A stretch of DNA of 42,376 nucleotides, from the NCBI GenBank assembly GCA_900766825.1, contig CAAFWU010000059.1, positions 1-42,376 on the forward strand. The letters are read 5' to 3'. Shown one piece after another: positions 33,615 to 41,992 of the stretch. The notes under the pieces are model-generated. The model did no database searches. It worked only from the letters and a program-made list of their open reading frames with translations, and was not told the DNA's origin. The stretch comes from Bacteroidales bacterium (lineage in GTDB: Bacteria > Bacteroidota > Bacteroidia > Bacteroidales > Marinilabiliaceae). Every line of letters starts with the position of its first letter. The first letter of the stretch is position 1. The translations under genes were made by a program, and so were the position numbers.

Positions 33615-34697
33615 TCACATATCCATACCCTTAAATTTCCCCAACCATTTCGCAAACCTATCCATCTTATCCTCATTCATCTGCATCCACTCGTTAGCCT
33701 GATCCCGATCCCCCTCCCTCAGCAGCCACACACAGTAAGCCTCCCAATGTCCATGTCGCTCTATAGCCTCCTCCATCTCCCTCACCTTATCCCATGCCAC
33801 GCTGCATCGCTCACCAAGACCAAAGTCTCCCATCTCCTCCTCACTCCGTGGGTCGTAACACTCCACATCCATCAGCTCCCACTTTATCCTACCTATCAAC
33901 CTAAAACTCACAACCTCATCTCCCAAACCCGCATATCCCCATCGCCTACACTCCCGAGCCACAATCACATCCACCGTATCCCGAGGTTCCCTCTCATGCC
34001 GCAATGCTCCCCGCATCACCTCACCCCATGCCCTGTACAGCAACTCACTCATCTCACCCACTCGCTCACCCTTCATCTCCATCAACATCAGAGCCTCACC
34101 ATATCGTATCCCATCCCTCGGCTCACTACTATTCAGCTCCATCCACCCAGCTCTGTAAAAATTCCCCGCATACTCTGGCTCAGCCTCCATCCCCTGCTCA
34201 AACCATCCTATTGCCCCAGCATAGTCCCCACTTCGCAACCGCAGTGTACCCATCTCATTCATCAACTTCCCCGAACGAGGAAACTTTCGCAGCCCCTCCC
34301 TATAAGCCCCCGCAGCCTCTCCACTCCGTCCCCCAGCATCCAGCGCATTACCCATCATCTGCCATGTCTGGTCATTCGCCAGCCCATGCCGTGTAAGATC
34401 CCCAAATCGCTTCGCCGCCCTATCCGTCATCCCCAGCCCAAGCTCTGCAACCCCCAATTCATACCCCACCAAGTAATTCTCCGAATACCTAACCGCCATC
34501 CCCTCCAATATCTCATACGCAGCCCGAACCTCACCCATCTCCAAATCATTAACCGCCTCCCCTATTAGCTTAAGATCCTCACTCCTAATATCATCCGTAA
34601 GCCCCTCCTGCCCACAGACATCTCCACAAATCAAAACCAGAGCCAGCATAGCCCCCAGCACCCGTTGCCCCCAGCAACATACCTTATATATGTTCAT
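33615..34697 (-). CDS. Exported tetratricopeptide-repeat protein
   Basis: The 360-residue product begins MNIYKVCCWGQRVLGAMLALVLICGDVCGQ, a signal peptide, so it is probably periplasmic. Residues about 35-190 hold four or so TPR-like helix pairs (AAYEILEGMAVRYSENYLVGYELGVAELGLG; AAKRFGDLTRHG; AAGAYREGLRKFP; DYAGAIGWFEQGMEAEPEYAGNFYRAGWMEL). The C-terminal 170 residues are helical, with no recognised domain. Upstream in-frame ATGs exist at 34811 and 34712, but the -7 box at 34725-34718 would start the transcript near 34711, so 34697 is chosen. No partner or function can be assigned. It lies 73 bp upstream of galE on the same strand, but galE has its own promoter. Confidence 0.75.
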   Translation of the reverse strand: MNIYKVCCWGQRVLGAMLALVLICGDVCGQEGLTDDIRSEDLKLIGEAVNDLEMGEVRAAYEILEGMAVRYSENYLVGYELGVAELGLGMTDRAAKRFGDLTRHGLANDQTWQMMGNALDAGGRSGEAAGAYREGLRKFPRSGKLMNEMGTLRLRSGDYAGAIGWFEQGMEAEPEYAGNFYRAGWMELNSSEPRDGIRYGEALMLMEMKGERVGEMSELLYRAWGEVMRGALRHEREPRDTVDVIVARECRRWGYAGLGDEVVSFRLIGRIKWELMDVECYDPRSEEEMGDFGLGERCSVAWDKVREMEEAIERHGHWEAYCVWLLREGDRDQANEWMQMNEDKMDRFAKWLGKFKGMDM

Positions 34698-34717
34698 ATC
34701 ACATTTACTCATACCCA

Positions 34718-34725
34718 CAAATATA
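34718..34725 (-). promoter_or_regulatory. Candidate -7 box for the TPR gene
   Basis: TATATTTG on the - strand, exact TAnnTTTG, 20 bp before ATG 34697. It rules against the longer start at 34811. Confidence 0.5.
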
Positions 34726-34931
34726 TCCTTTTTAACCACATATTCCCAATCCCCAACAATTCTCCCACCCCCCAAAAAACACACCGTGGCACACTTTTTG
34801 CTCCCCACCAAACCAGTTAACTGCCCATTTAACCACCTCTAAAAACAAAAAAATCAAGCACCATTGTAACCTAAAAATTACATGCTGCGTTTAAGGACAC
34901 AAAAACAACTTAATCTTGTACTCTACACAAA

Positions 34932-35693
34932 ATGAAAATGAGAAAATTCTTCATGATGGCCGCTTGCCTCATGACATCTGCTCTCGTAGCAACTTCCCTC
35001 ACCTCTTGTGAAGACGACGAGGAGGACATTCAGGAGAGAGTTGACTTCACCAATCTCAAGGTCGTAGGCAACGCCGATGGCACCATCACCGTCAGCGGCT
35101 CTCTCACCACCAACACCAAACTCAAAACTTTCGAGTTCGTCCCCACCAATGGCGGTGAAAAAATCGACCTTCTCGCCGATGTAACCGAGAACAACCGCAC
35201 CGAGGATGATCACAGCACCTGGACCTGCCAGATCCCTGAGAAGAAAATCCCCGTAGACCTCTACACCCTCTCCGTTCGTTGCCGCATGGGCACCACCAAG
35301 GATGTTCAAATCGGTAGCTCTCTCAAATTTGATGCTGGTGCTGGTTCTAACTCAACTAAGGGTTCTTACCTCTCTCTCTGCAAAGAGAAAAGTTACACTC
35401 TTTCTGAACTGAAAGCAGACAATACTCTGATTCCCTATGTTGAGGTTATTTTGAACTCTAACAATGAGTTGGCAGCTGCAACAACCGCTAAAAACAGCAC
35501 AATCAAGGATAATGCTGGCAAAGCTGAGATTACCTATTCCAATAATGCCAAAACTAAGGGTGTAATCCGTACTTCTACTGGTTGCATCGCTAATGTTACC
35601 GTTACATATTCCCAGGATGGCACCGAAGCTGAGATCGCTGGCGTTATGATCAAGTCCAACGACCTCTTCACCGTAGAAACTGGCGTTAAATAA
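34932..35693 (+). CDS. Small lipoprotein of unknown function
   Basis: The 253-residue protein has a lipoprotein signal ending LTSC, followed by EDDEEDIQE, an acidic stretch often seen in surface-exposed Bacteroidota lipoproteins. Residues about 35-130 look like a beta-sandwich (FTNLKVVGNADGTITVSGSL). Residues about 135-253 are polar with Asn, Thr and Lys and alternating strands. No family was recognised. Codon use changes inside the gene: the first 130 codons prefer C-ending codons like neighbouring genes, while roughly 35345-35600 use many T- or A-ending codons. ATG 34932 is used; 34938 is equally possible. A TAATCTTG at 34911-34918 (one mismatch) could be the -7 box. A terminator follows at 35722. 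Confidence 0.75.
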   Translation: MKMRKFFMMAACLMTSALVATSLTSCEDDEEDIQERVDFTNLKVVGNADGTITVSGSLTTNTKLKTFEFVPTNGGEKIDLLADVTENNRTEDDHSTWTCQIPEKKIPVDLYTLSVRCRMGTTKDVQIGSSLKFDAGAGSNSTKGSYLSLCKEKSYTLSELKADNTLIPYVEVILNSNNELAAATTAKNSTIKDNAGKAEITYSNNAKTKGVIRTSTGCIANVTVTYSQDGTEAEIAGVMIKSNDLFTVETGVK

Positions 35694-35721
35694 TCCCATT
35701 AAGGGCAAGTAATATAAATAT

Positions 35722-35754
35722 AAAGGACACCACATCCCGTGGTGCCCTTTTTTA
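35722..35754 (+). terminator. Intrinsic terminator after the small lipoprotein gene
   Basis: Stem CACCAC (35728-35733) / GTGGTG (35739-35744), one A-C mismatch, then AAAGG (35722-35726) / CCTTT (35746-35750) with the 3' arm running into a run of T to 35753. Loop ATCCC. Confidence 0.85.
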
Positions 35755-35887
35755 TTCCCCCACCATCGGTTATTATACCTTTTGTTAAGACTTTTTATTA
35801 ATTTAGTACACTATTATAAGCGAGATACAATCAAAACCCAAGGAGAGACTAACGATCTCCCTTTGCAGAGAGAAGACGAGTAATTTG

Positions 35888-38779
35888 ATGAAAACCAACA
35901 TACTAACACCAACTACAGTACGATACATAGCTTCCGTTATGTGCCAACTCCTCGTGCTCATAACACTATCATTATGCGGTTGCGCCGATTGTAATAACGA
36001 CCCAACGCTTTGCAAACGTAACAGATACGAGCCTCACGGCAAAGACACCATAAGCCTCGCCATCGAACTAGACAGTCTCCTAAAAGCTGGCGACAACTTT
36101 GCCGCAGCCTACGTCTTAATCGAACAAGGACGCATAGCTCGAAACGCAAGCCAATTCGACCTCTCCATTAAAAAACATAGTGCTGCCCTCACCATGTCCA
36201 TGGACCTCGAGGACACCACGCTCATCATCAAATCCCTAAACAACCTCGGAACCGACTATCGCCGAACTGGCAACTACGCCAACGCCGCCACCTACCACTA
36301 TCAAGCCCTCGACTATACCCGACTCACCGACCTCACTATCCGAACCAATCTCAAAGACCACGTCACCGCCCTCAACGGTCTCGGCAACATCTACCTCGGC
36401 ATCGGTAACTACGACGAGGCCGAAGGATACCTCCGTCTCGCTCTCCGTGGCGAAAGCCAACTCGGCTCCAGCCTCGGCATGGCCATCAACAACGCCAACC
36501 TCGGCTCCATCTGCGAACACCGTGGTCAACTCGACTCCGCCAGCTACTACTACGAAATCTCCATGGATCTCAACCGCAAAGCAGGTTCACAACTCGGCAT
36601 AGCCCTCTGCCACACCTATCGTGGCAGCATTATGGAGAAAAAAGGTCAACTCACAAACGCTGCCATTGAGTATGAACGCGCCTTCGAACTCATGCAAAAC
36701 AACGAAGACCAATGGCACGCCCTAACTCCCGCCATCGCCGTCGCTCGTGTCAACCGCCTTCAGGGTAATACAGACAAAGCCACACTCTATATCAATAAAG
36801 CCATAGCCATGGCACGTGAGATCAACTCCCCCGAGCACCTTAGCGAAACCTACAGACTCTTAAGCCAAATCCAGTTGGATAAAGGTGACACAAAACTAGC
36901 ACTCGAAAGTCACCTCATCGCCGATGCCTGGGCCGACAGCGTTGTCAACTTCCAAACTCTCAACCGAGTCCAAAACGTCCGCTTCAACGTTGCCCGACAA
37001 CGACAAGAAAATGACCTCAGAGCTGCACGTACCAACTACATTCGCGAACGTGATGCAAAAAAAGAAAACAACATTGTCTTTCTCATCGTTGTCGGTGTTG
37101 CCATCCTCACCCTCGCTCTCCTTTCTTGGAACCTCAGGCTCCGCAGCCGCCAACAACGCATACAAGCCGACATTCAAAAAGCAAAAGACACCTTCTTTAC
37201 CAACATAACCCACGAGTTCCGCACCCCCCTTAGTGTCATAACTCAAGCTGCACGTGCCATGAAAGAAGAGGCCGAAACTCCCGACGTCGTCCGCCGAGAA
37301 GCCGAAGTCATAACTCACCATGCACGCTGCCTCCTCTCCCTCATCAACCAACTCCTCGACATCGCCCGACTCCACTCAACCTATAGCTCTCACTCCGAAA
37401 AGTGGCAACGCGGTGCCATTGCCAAATACGTGGCCGACATCTCCAGCACCTATGTTGACCACGCAAAACATCGTGGCATCAATATGACCATCGACATGGG
37501 CAACGCCACTGGCGTTATGGTCGACCTTGTACCTCCCTATGTCGACAAAATCTTCGGCAACCTCATCTCCAATGCCATCAAATACAATAAACAAGGTGGC
37601 TCCATCCAAATCATCATGCACCATGATGCCCCTGCTAGCCTAATTAAAATCGAAGTCATCGACACTGGCCTCGGCATGACCGACGAACAACAAAAGCACA
37701 TCTTCGAACCCTTCTACCGTGCCTCCGATGGTCGCGGAGTCATGGGCAGTGGCATAGGTCTCTCCGTCGTCAACATGACTGCAGCTGCCCTCGGTTGGCA
37801 AATCGAGGTCGACAGCGTCTTTGGCTATGGCTCCACTTTCACCGTATCCATCCCAACCAAACCAAGCCACGCTGGTGCACCACTCTTAGAATCGTCCGAA
37901 GAGCACACAACCGAATGGATTGACGAATACCAACAAAAAGAAATCAAAGACTCCATAATATCCACTCCCGACAACGACACTTCCCGCCCCATCGCCCTCG
38001 TTGTCGAGGATACTCAAGACCTTGCATATTACATCGGTCGTCAGCTAAGCAAAAACTACGACGTCATGTACGCCACCGACGGACTCGAAGCCCTTAATAA
38101 AATCCAGGAGCAAATCCCCAACATCATCATCTCCGATGTCATGATGCCAAACCTCAACGGCCTCGACCTATGCCAACGTGTCCGAGCATCCGACCTCACC
38201 AGACACATCCCCATCATCTTGGTCACCGCCAAGGTAACCCACGAAGACCGTCTCCGTGGACTCTCTGCTGGTGCCGATGCCTATCTCGAAAAACCTTTCC
38301 ACGCCGACGAACTACTCCTTCAAGTCAGCAAACTAATCGAGAGCCGACGTCTCCTCCAAGAGACCTACATTGCCATGGCCCTAAACCAATCCCCAGCACC
38401 CCAGCCCATAACCCCAGCCGACTCTCCCAACACCCCACCCATAAGCCCCGCCGACACGGCCTATGCCCAAAAAATCTCCGACACCATCCGAGACCTAATA
38501 AAACAGCGTGGCGAAGTCGACGCCAGCAGCGTCGCCGAACTCATGTGCATCACCCGCCATCAGCTCAACCGCAAGGTCAACGCACTCCTCGGCATGAGCA
38601 CCAGTGCCCTTGTTGCACAAATCCGAATCCAAATGGCAAAAGAACTCCTCTCGCAATCCGACAAACCCATTGGCGACATAGCCACCGATGTCGGACTCGA
38701 CAGCGTCGCCTACTTCAGTGCCATCTTCAAAAGACTAACTGGTGTCACACCCTCACAGTTCCGCCAAAACAACTCTTAG
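35888..38779 (+). CDS. Hybrid two-component sensor/regulator with TPR sensor and AraC-type output
   Basis: A one-protein two-component system of the Bacteroidota hybrid type. Order in the 963 residues: N-terminal signal or anchor with a possible lipobox (LSLCGC, about 27-32); a TPR array (about 45-365, with repeats such as AATYHYQALDYTRL, DEAEGYLRLALRGES, ASYYYEISMDLNRKA, AAIEYERAFELMQ); a membrane helix (about 396-415); a HisKA domain with phosphorylated H442 (NITHEFRTPLSV); an HATPase domain (NAIKYNKQGGSI, DTGLGMTDEQQ, GSGIGLSVV); a receiver domain with phospho-acceptor D750 (ISDVMMPNLNG) and K in LEKPF; then an AraC-type double helix-turn-helix (about 880-963). The sensor uses TPRs rather than the beta-propeller/Y_Y_Y sensor of classical polysaccharide-locus regulators. 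ATG 35888 is chosen over TTG 35885. Targets are unknown; ilvE and the beta-helix gene follow. Confidence 0.93.
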   Translation: MKTNILTPTTVRYIASVMCQLLVLITLSLCGCADCNNDPTLCKRNRYEPHGKDTISLAIELDSLLKAGDNFAAAYVLIEQGRIARNASQFDLSIKKHSAALTMSMDLEDTTLIIKSLNNLGTDYRRTGNYANAATYHYQALDYTRLTDLTIRTNLKDHVTALNGLGNIYLGIGNYDEAEGYLRLALRGESQLGSSLGMAINNANLGSICEHRGQLDSASYYYEISMDLNRKAGSQLGIALCHTYRGSIMEKKGQLTNAAIEYERAFELMQNNEDQWHALTPAIAVARVNRLQGNTDKATLYINKAIAMAREINSPEHLSETYRLLSQIQLDKGDTKLALESHLIADAWADSVVNFQTLNRVQNVRFNVARQRQENDLRAARTNYIRERDAKKENNIVFLIVVGVAILTLALLSWNLRLRSRQQRIQADIQKAKDTFFTNITHEFRTPLSVITQAARAMKEEAETPDVVRREAEVITHHARCLLSLINQLLDIARLHSTYSSHSEKWQRGAIAKYVADISSTYVDHAKHRGINMTIDMGNATGVMVDLVPPYVDKIFGNLISNAIKYNKQGGSIQIIMHHDAPASLIKIEVIDTGLGMTDEQQKHIFEPFYRASDGRGVMGSGIGLSVVNMTAAALGWQIEVDSVFGYGSTFTVSIPTKPSHAGAPLLESSEEHTTEWIDEYQQKEIKDSIISTPDNDTSRPIALVVEDTQDLAYYIGRQLSKNYDVMYATDGLEALNKIQEQIPNIIISDVMMPNLNGLDLCQRVRASDLTRHIPIILVTAKVTHEDRLRGLSAGADAYLEKPFHADELLLQVSKLIESRRLLQETYIAMALNQSPAPQPITPADSPNTPPISPADTAYAQKISDTIRDLIKQRGEVDASSVAELMCITRHQLNRKVNALLGMSTSALVAQIRIQMAKELLSQSDKPIGDIATDVGLDSVAYFSAIFKRLTGVTPSQFRQNNS

Positions 38780-38801
38780 CCCCCCAAAACATCCCACATT
38801 T

Positions 38802-38820
38802 CCCCCCCCCAAAAAAAAAA
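38802..38820. repeat. C9A10 homopolymer junction
   Basis: Nine C (38802-38810) followed directly by ten A (38811-38820), 23 bp after the hybrid-regulator stop. No hairpin makes it a terminator on either strand. Confidence 0.9.
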
Positions 38821-39005
38821 CAAAACACGGTGCGTCCCCCTTTCCACCCATCTCTCTCCGTCTGTGGTAAAAAACAACATATCAGAAGCCAATTTCCCCA
38901 TTACGTGCCCCAAATGTTACCTTACGTGGCAAAAAAATGAACCACATCAACCCTTCTGGGACGAAAAATGCTCTCCTCCCAATAACAAAGTCACAATAAA
39001 AATTG

Positions 39006-39013
39006 TAGTTTTG
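39006..39013 (+). promoter_or_regulatory. Candidate -7 box for ilvE
   Basis: TAGTTTTG, an exact TAnnTTTG match 78 bp before the ilvE ATG, in AT-rich DNA. No clear -33 TTTG at proper spacing. Confidence 0.55.
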
Positions 39014-39090
39014 TAACTCACAGGCTCCATTAATTTGCTGCAGCATCTCTCAGAGCCAACTTTGTGTCATAAGGACAACACACAAAAACT

Positions 39091-40116
39091 ATGGACAATA
39101 ATAGCATAGACTGGAACAAGTTGGGTTTCGGCTACATGAAAGCCGACTACAACGTCCGATGCTACTACCGCGACGGTCAGTGGGGAGAAATTGAAATCTC
39201 CTCCGAAGAAACCGTCAACATTCACATGGCATCGACCTGCCTCCACTATGGGCAGGAAGCCTTCGAAGGCATGAAAGCCTTCCGTGGCAAAGACGGCAAA
39301 ATACGCGTATTCCGCATGGACGAGAACGCTAAGCGCCTTCAGCACACCTCTGACGGCATCATGCTTGCAAAACTCCCCATCGAAAAATTTGAGGAAGCGG
39401 TGCGTAAAGTGGTCAAACTCAACGAACGTTTTGTGCCACCATATGAAAGCGGGTGCTCACTCTACATCCGCCCCTTGCTCATCGGCATCTCGCCTCGCAT
39501 CGGTGTGGGTCCTTCCTCCGAGTACCTCTTCCTCATCTTCGTGCAGCCCGTGGGCCCCTATTTCAAGGACGGTTTCAAGGCAACACCAGTTGTCATCCTT
39601 CGCCAGTACGACCGTGCCGCTCCACTCGGCACTGGCACCTACAAGGTCGGCGGAAACTACGCTGCAAGCCTCGTCCCTGGCGACCTCGGTCACAAGATGG
39701 GCTACTCCGCAGTCCTCTATCTCGACGCCAAGCAGAAAAAATATGTCGACGAGTGCGGTCCTGCCAACTTCTTCGGCATTAAGGACAACACCTACGTAAC
39801 ACCCAAATCAACCTCAATCCTACCCTCAATCACCAACATGAGTCTGCAGCAGTTGGCAGAGGACATGGGTCTCAAGGTTGAGCGTCGTCAAATCCCCGAA
39901 GAGGAACTCGCAACCTTCGAGGAAGCCGCTGAATGTGGCACCGCTGCTGTCATTAGCCCCATCTGCCGCATCGACGACAAAGACTTAGGCAAAACCTACG
40001 AGTACTGCAAAGACGGCAAGCCAGGTCCCATCTGCACCGCCCTCTACAACAAACTCAGAGCCATCCAGTATGGCGACGAACCCGATGTTCACAACTGGGT
40101 TCAAATCATAGACTAA
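39091..40116 (+). CDS. ilvE: Branched-chain amino acid aminotransferase
   Basis: It transfers the amino group between glutamate and the keto acids of leucine, isoleucine and valine, with PLP. The 341-residue length and sequence fit the longer class II branch (eukaryote-like BCAT): LHYGQEAFEGMKAFRGKDGKIRVFR, YIRPLLIG, the PLP-lysine K185 in GTYKVGGNYAAS, ECGPANFFGIK, and the phosphate-binding ECGTAAVISP. The ATG at 39091 gives MDNNSIDWNKLGFGY, the usual start. A strong terminator follows, so it is probably a single-gene transcript. Confidence 0.96.
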   Translation: MDNNSIDWNKLGFGYMKADYNVRCYYRDGQWGEIEISSEETVNIHMASTCLHYGQEAFEGMKAFRGKDGKIRVFRMDENAKRLQHTSDGIMLAKLPIEKFEEAVRKVVKLNERFVPPYESGCSLYIRPLLIGISPRIGVGPSSEYLFLIFVQPVGPYFKDGFKATPVVILRQYDRAAPLGTGTYKVGGNYAASLVPGDLGHKMGYSAVLYLDAKQKKYVDECGPANFFGIKDNTYVTPKSTSILPSITNMSLQQLAEDMGLKVERRQIPEEELATFEEAAECGTAAVISPICRIDDKDLGKTYEYCKDGKPGPICTALYNKLRAIQYGDEPDVHNWVQIID

Positions 40117-40139
40117 TTGTCCCTGACAATATAACCTTT

Positions 40140-40185
40140 AGCCGTCTCAACTTTCCTCCCTCGGAAGTTGAGACGGCTTTTTTTT
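40140..40185 (+). terminator. Intrinsic terminator of ilvE
   Basis: Perfect 14-bp stem AGCCGTCTCAACTT (40140-40153) / AAGTTGAGACGGCT (40165-40178) and a run of eight T ending at 40185. Confidence 0.95.
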
Positions 40186-40217
40186 CTTAACACCTCCTCC
40201 GCCTTTCCTTCCCCCCC

Positions 40218-40244
40218 ATAGTCCACAGGGCGCGACCGCGCCCC
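40218..40244 (+). repeat. Single dispersed copy of the GC-rich hairpin repeat
   Basis: Matches the first copy of the 32284-32414 array at 26 of 27 positions, same orientation, with the core GGGCGCGACCGCGCCC at 40228-40243. It is preceded by a C7 run and lies between the ilvE terminator and the beta-helix gene. The rest of the 40117-40489 intergenic stretch holds no gene. Confidence 0.9.
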
Positions 40245-40416
40245 CTCCTTCCACCTCCCCCCACCACACACTGCCATTACCATTAGTCGCCACTCCCCAA
40301 ACAAATCAATAACCAAATGAAAACTAAACAAATAAAACATCCTCCCCCCACAATAAGTCCCATTACAGTAACCCCCAGTTGTACCATTTAAGATAAACAA
40401 TGTCCCATTGGAGATA

Positions 40417-40445
40417 TTGAAAATGTTACAAAGTGCATAATTTAG
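40417..40445 (+). promoter_or_regulatory. Candidate promoter for the beta-helix gene
   Basis: TTG (40417-40419), an 18-nt gap and TAATTTAG (40438-40445), one mismatch from TAnnTTTG. It would give a leader of about 38 nt to ATG 40490. A related TAATTTAG occurs at 35799-35806 before the hybrid regulator. Confidence 0.4.
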
Positions 40446-40489
40446 CAAACGAAAATCAAAACAAAATTAACACCCAAATAGCATGTCAC

Positions 40490-41863
40490 ATGAAAAAACG
40501 CATAAGTTCGCTCCTTCTCGCAGCGTTGACACTCATTATGCCCAGCTTCGCCCAAGCCCAGAAGGTCACCAACCCAAACACCAAGGCAACATACTATGTC
40601 AGCAAAGAAACTGGCAACAACAAAAACGATGGCTCTAAAGCTGCTCCCTTCAAAAACATCCAAAAGGCAATCAATGTAGCCGAAAGTGGATCAACAATCA
40701 TCGTCGCCGAAGGCAATTACTTCGGCCTCAGCACCAGCCCCGGACAAATCGTCATCGAAAAAAAGACCCTAACAATCGAAGGCGGTTGGAACACCAGCTT
40801 CACCGAGCGTGATGTCCTCAAATATAAAACCATGGTTCAGCCCGGTCCTGAAACCAACGGCTCACACAAAGGCGGCGGCACCATTCAAATCATCAGCGTC
40901 AACGAACCCTCTGGCTACGTCATCATCGACGGACTCATCATCGACCGAGGCAACACAATCTCATACAATATGCGTGGCGAAGGCAAACCCGAAGGCGTTG
41001 CCAGCCCCATGATGAACCCCATCGGAACCAAAGGCATAGGTGGTGAGAACCTCGACGTCAACCCCGTCCTCACCCAAGAAACCAACATGATTAAACTCAT
41101 TGGCAACTACGGCATTGTCAACAACGTTAACATCATAGTTCGCAACTGTGCCTTCCTTAACTGCCCCGCCCATGGCATCCAAGGAAACCTCAAAGGTGGT
41201 TCACTCACCGTCGAAAACTGCGTCTTCTGCAACGTCCGCAACACCACACTCGACGTCCAAGGTGCCGACCCAAACACCATGACACAAATCAACTTCCGCA
41301 ACAACACCGTCATGTTCGTCTGGAGCCACACCCGAGCACTCGACACATGGGGACATGGCTACAGAATGCGCCCTGGCACCTGCAACACAGTCGAAAACAA
41401 CATCTTCGGATGCTGCTGCTTCTCAGCCATCGACAAAACATTTGTCGACGGAAACAAAGCCCGCGAAGCCAAACGCAAAGATGTTGTTAAAAACAACGTC
41501 ATCTTCCTCTCCCGTGGCGGCGACCTCTGCATCCCTGGTGGTGGCATGCTCACACGCGTAGCCGTCGAAGACTGGGACGACGTCGAAAACATCGACTGCT
41601 CAGGCAACATCTCCCCCAAAGACCCCAGCATCTTCAAAGGCAAAGTCAACGAAGCCTACCTCAATGGCTTCACCAACCTCAAAGGAACACAAGAATGGGG
41701 AGCCCAATACAGCAGCGCAGCCAATCAATGGCGTTCCGCAATGGGCATGAACATTGTTGGCGAAGGCAAAATAACCGCCAGCATGTACGCCAACCGCTAC
41801 CCCTGGACCGAAGCCCTCAACCTCTTCGGAGTCATGTCAGGCAAAGGCGCACAAAAACCCTAA
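40490..41863 (+). CDS. Exported parallel beta-helix repeat protein
   Basis: The 457-residue protein has a clear signal peptide (MKKRISSLLLAALTLIMPSFAQA, cleaved near residue 23). It then shows the DUF1565/pectate-lyase-like opening ATYYVSKETGNNKNDGSKAAPFKNIQKAINVAESGSTIIVAEGNY. Repeated short strands with Asn ladders follow (VRNCAFLNCPAHGIQG, VENCVFCNVRNTTLDVQG, FRNNTVMFVWSH, VENNIFGCCCFSAI, VKNNVIFLSRGG), typical of right-handed parallel beta-helices. Such folds include polysaccharide lyases and adhesins; no catalytic motif could be assigned, so activity is unknown. There is no type IX sorting tail. The frame extends to 40433, but ATG 40490 gives the signal peptide at the N terminus and is chosen. 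Confidence 0.85.
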   Translation: MKKRISSLLLAALTLIMPSFAQAQKVTNPNTKATYYVSKETGNNKNDGSKAAPFKNIQKAINVAESGSTIIVAEGNYFGLSTSPGQIVIEKKTLTIEGGWNTSFTERDVLKYKTMVQPGPETNGSHKGGGTIQIISVNEPSGYVIIDGLIIDRGNTISYNMRGEGKPEGVASPMMNPIGTKGIGGENLDVNPVLTQETNMIKLIGNYGIVNNVNIIVRNCAFLNCPAHGIQGNLKGGSLTVENCVFCNVRNTTLDVQGADPNTMTQINFRNNTVMFVWSHTRALDTWGHGYRMRPGTCNTVENNIFGCCCFSAIDKTFVDGNKAREAKRKDVVKNNVIFLSRGGDLCIPGGGMLTRVAVEDWDDVENIDCSGNISPKDPSIFKGKVNEAYLNGFTNLKGTQEWGAQYSSAANQWRSAMGMNIVGEGKITASMYANRYPWTEALNLFGVMSGKGAQKP

Positions 41864-41978
41864 GCCCCAACAACAAAACCCATTACCCCCACTATTGCAA
41901 AAAAGACCCTTCCTTCAAAAAGTCACATTTGCAACAAAACAAGTCCCTTTTCCTATACTCCCACGCCCCCAGCCAACC

Positions 41979-41986
41979 TAACTTTG
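41979..41986 (+). promoter_or_regulatory. Candidate -7 box with no gene downstream
   Basis: TAACTTTG, an exact TAnnTTTG match, identical to the susC box including the following C. No coding frame begins after it before a terminator at 42163. Confidence 0.45.
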
Positions 41987-41992
41987 CAATGT

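Larger units (their letters stand above)
38780..39090 (+). other. Intergenic region between the hybrid regulator and ilvE
   Basis: No gene is seen. It holds a C9A10 tract (38802-38820), two direct TTACGTG copies 21 bp apart (38901-38907, 38922-38928), and the ilvE -7 box at 39006. No clear terminator for the upstream gene was found. The leader from about 39020 to 39090 shows no convincing attenuator structure. Confidence 0.6.

Noticed and set aside
33549..34568. 339-codon + strand frame rich in Pro, His and Ser
   Set aside because: Antisense to the TPR gene; the composition follows from the C-rich + strand.
38170..38940. 256-codon + strand frame overlapping the end of the hybrid regulator
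   Set aside because: It runs in another frame across the receiver and AraC domains and past the C9A10 tract; no motif.
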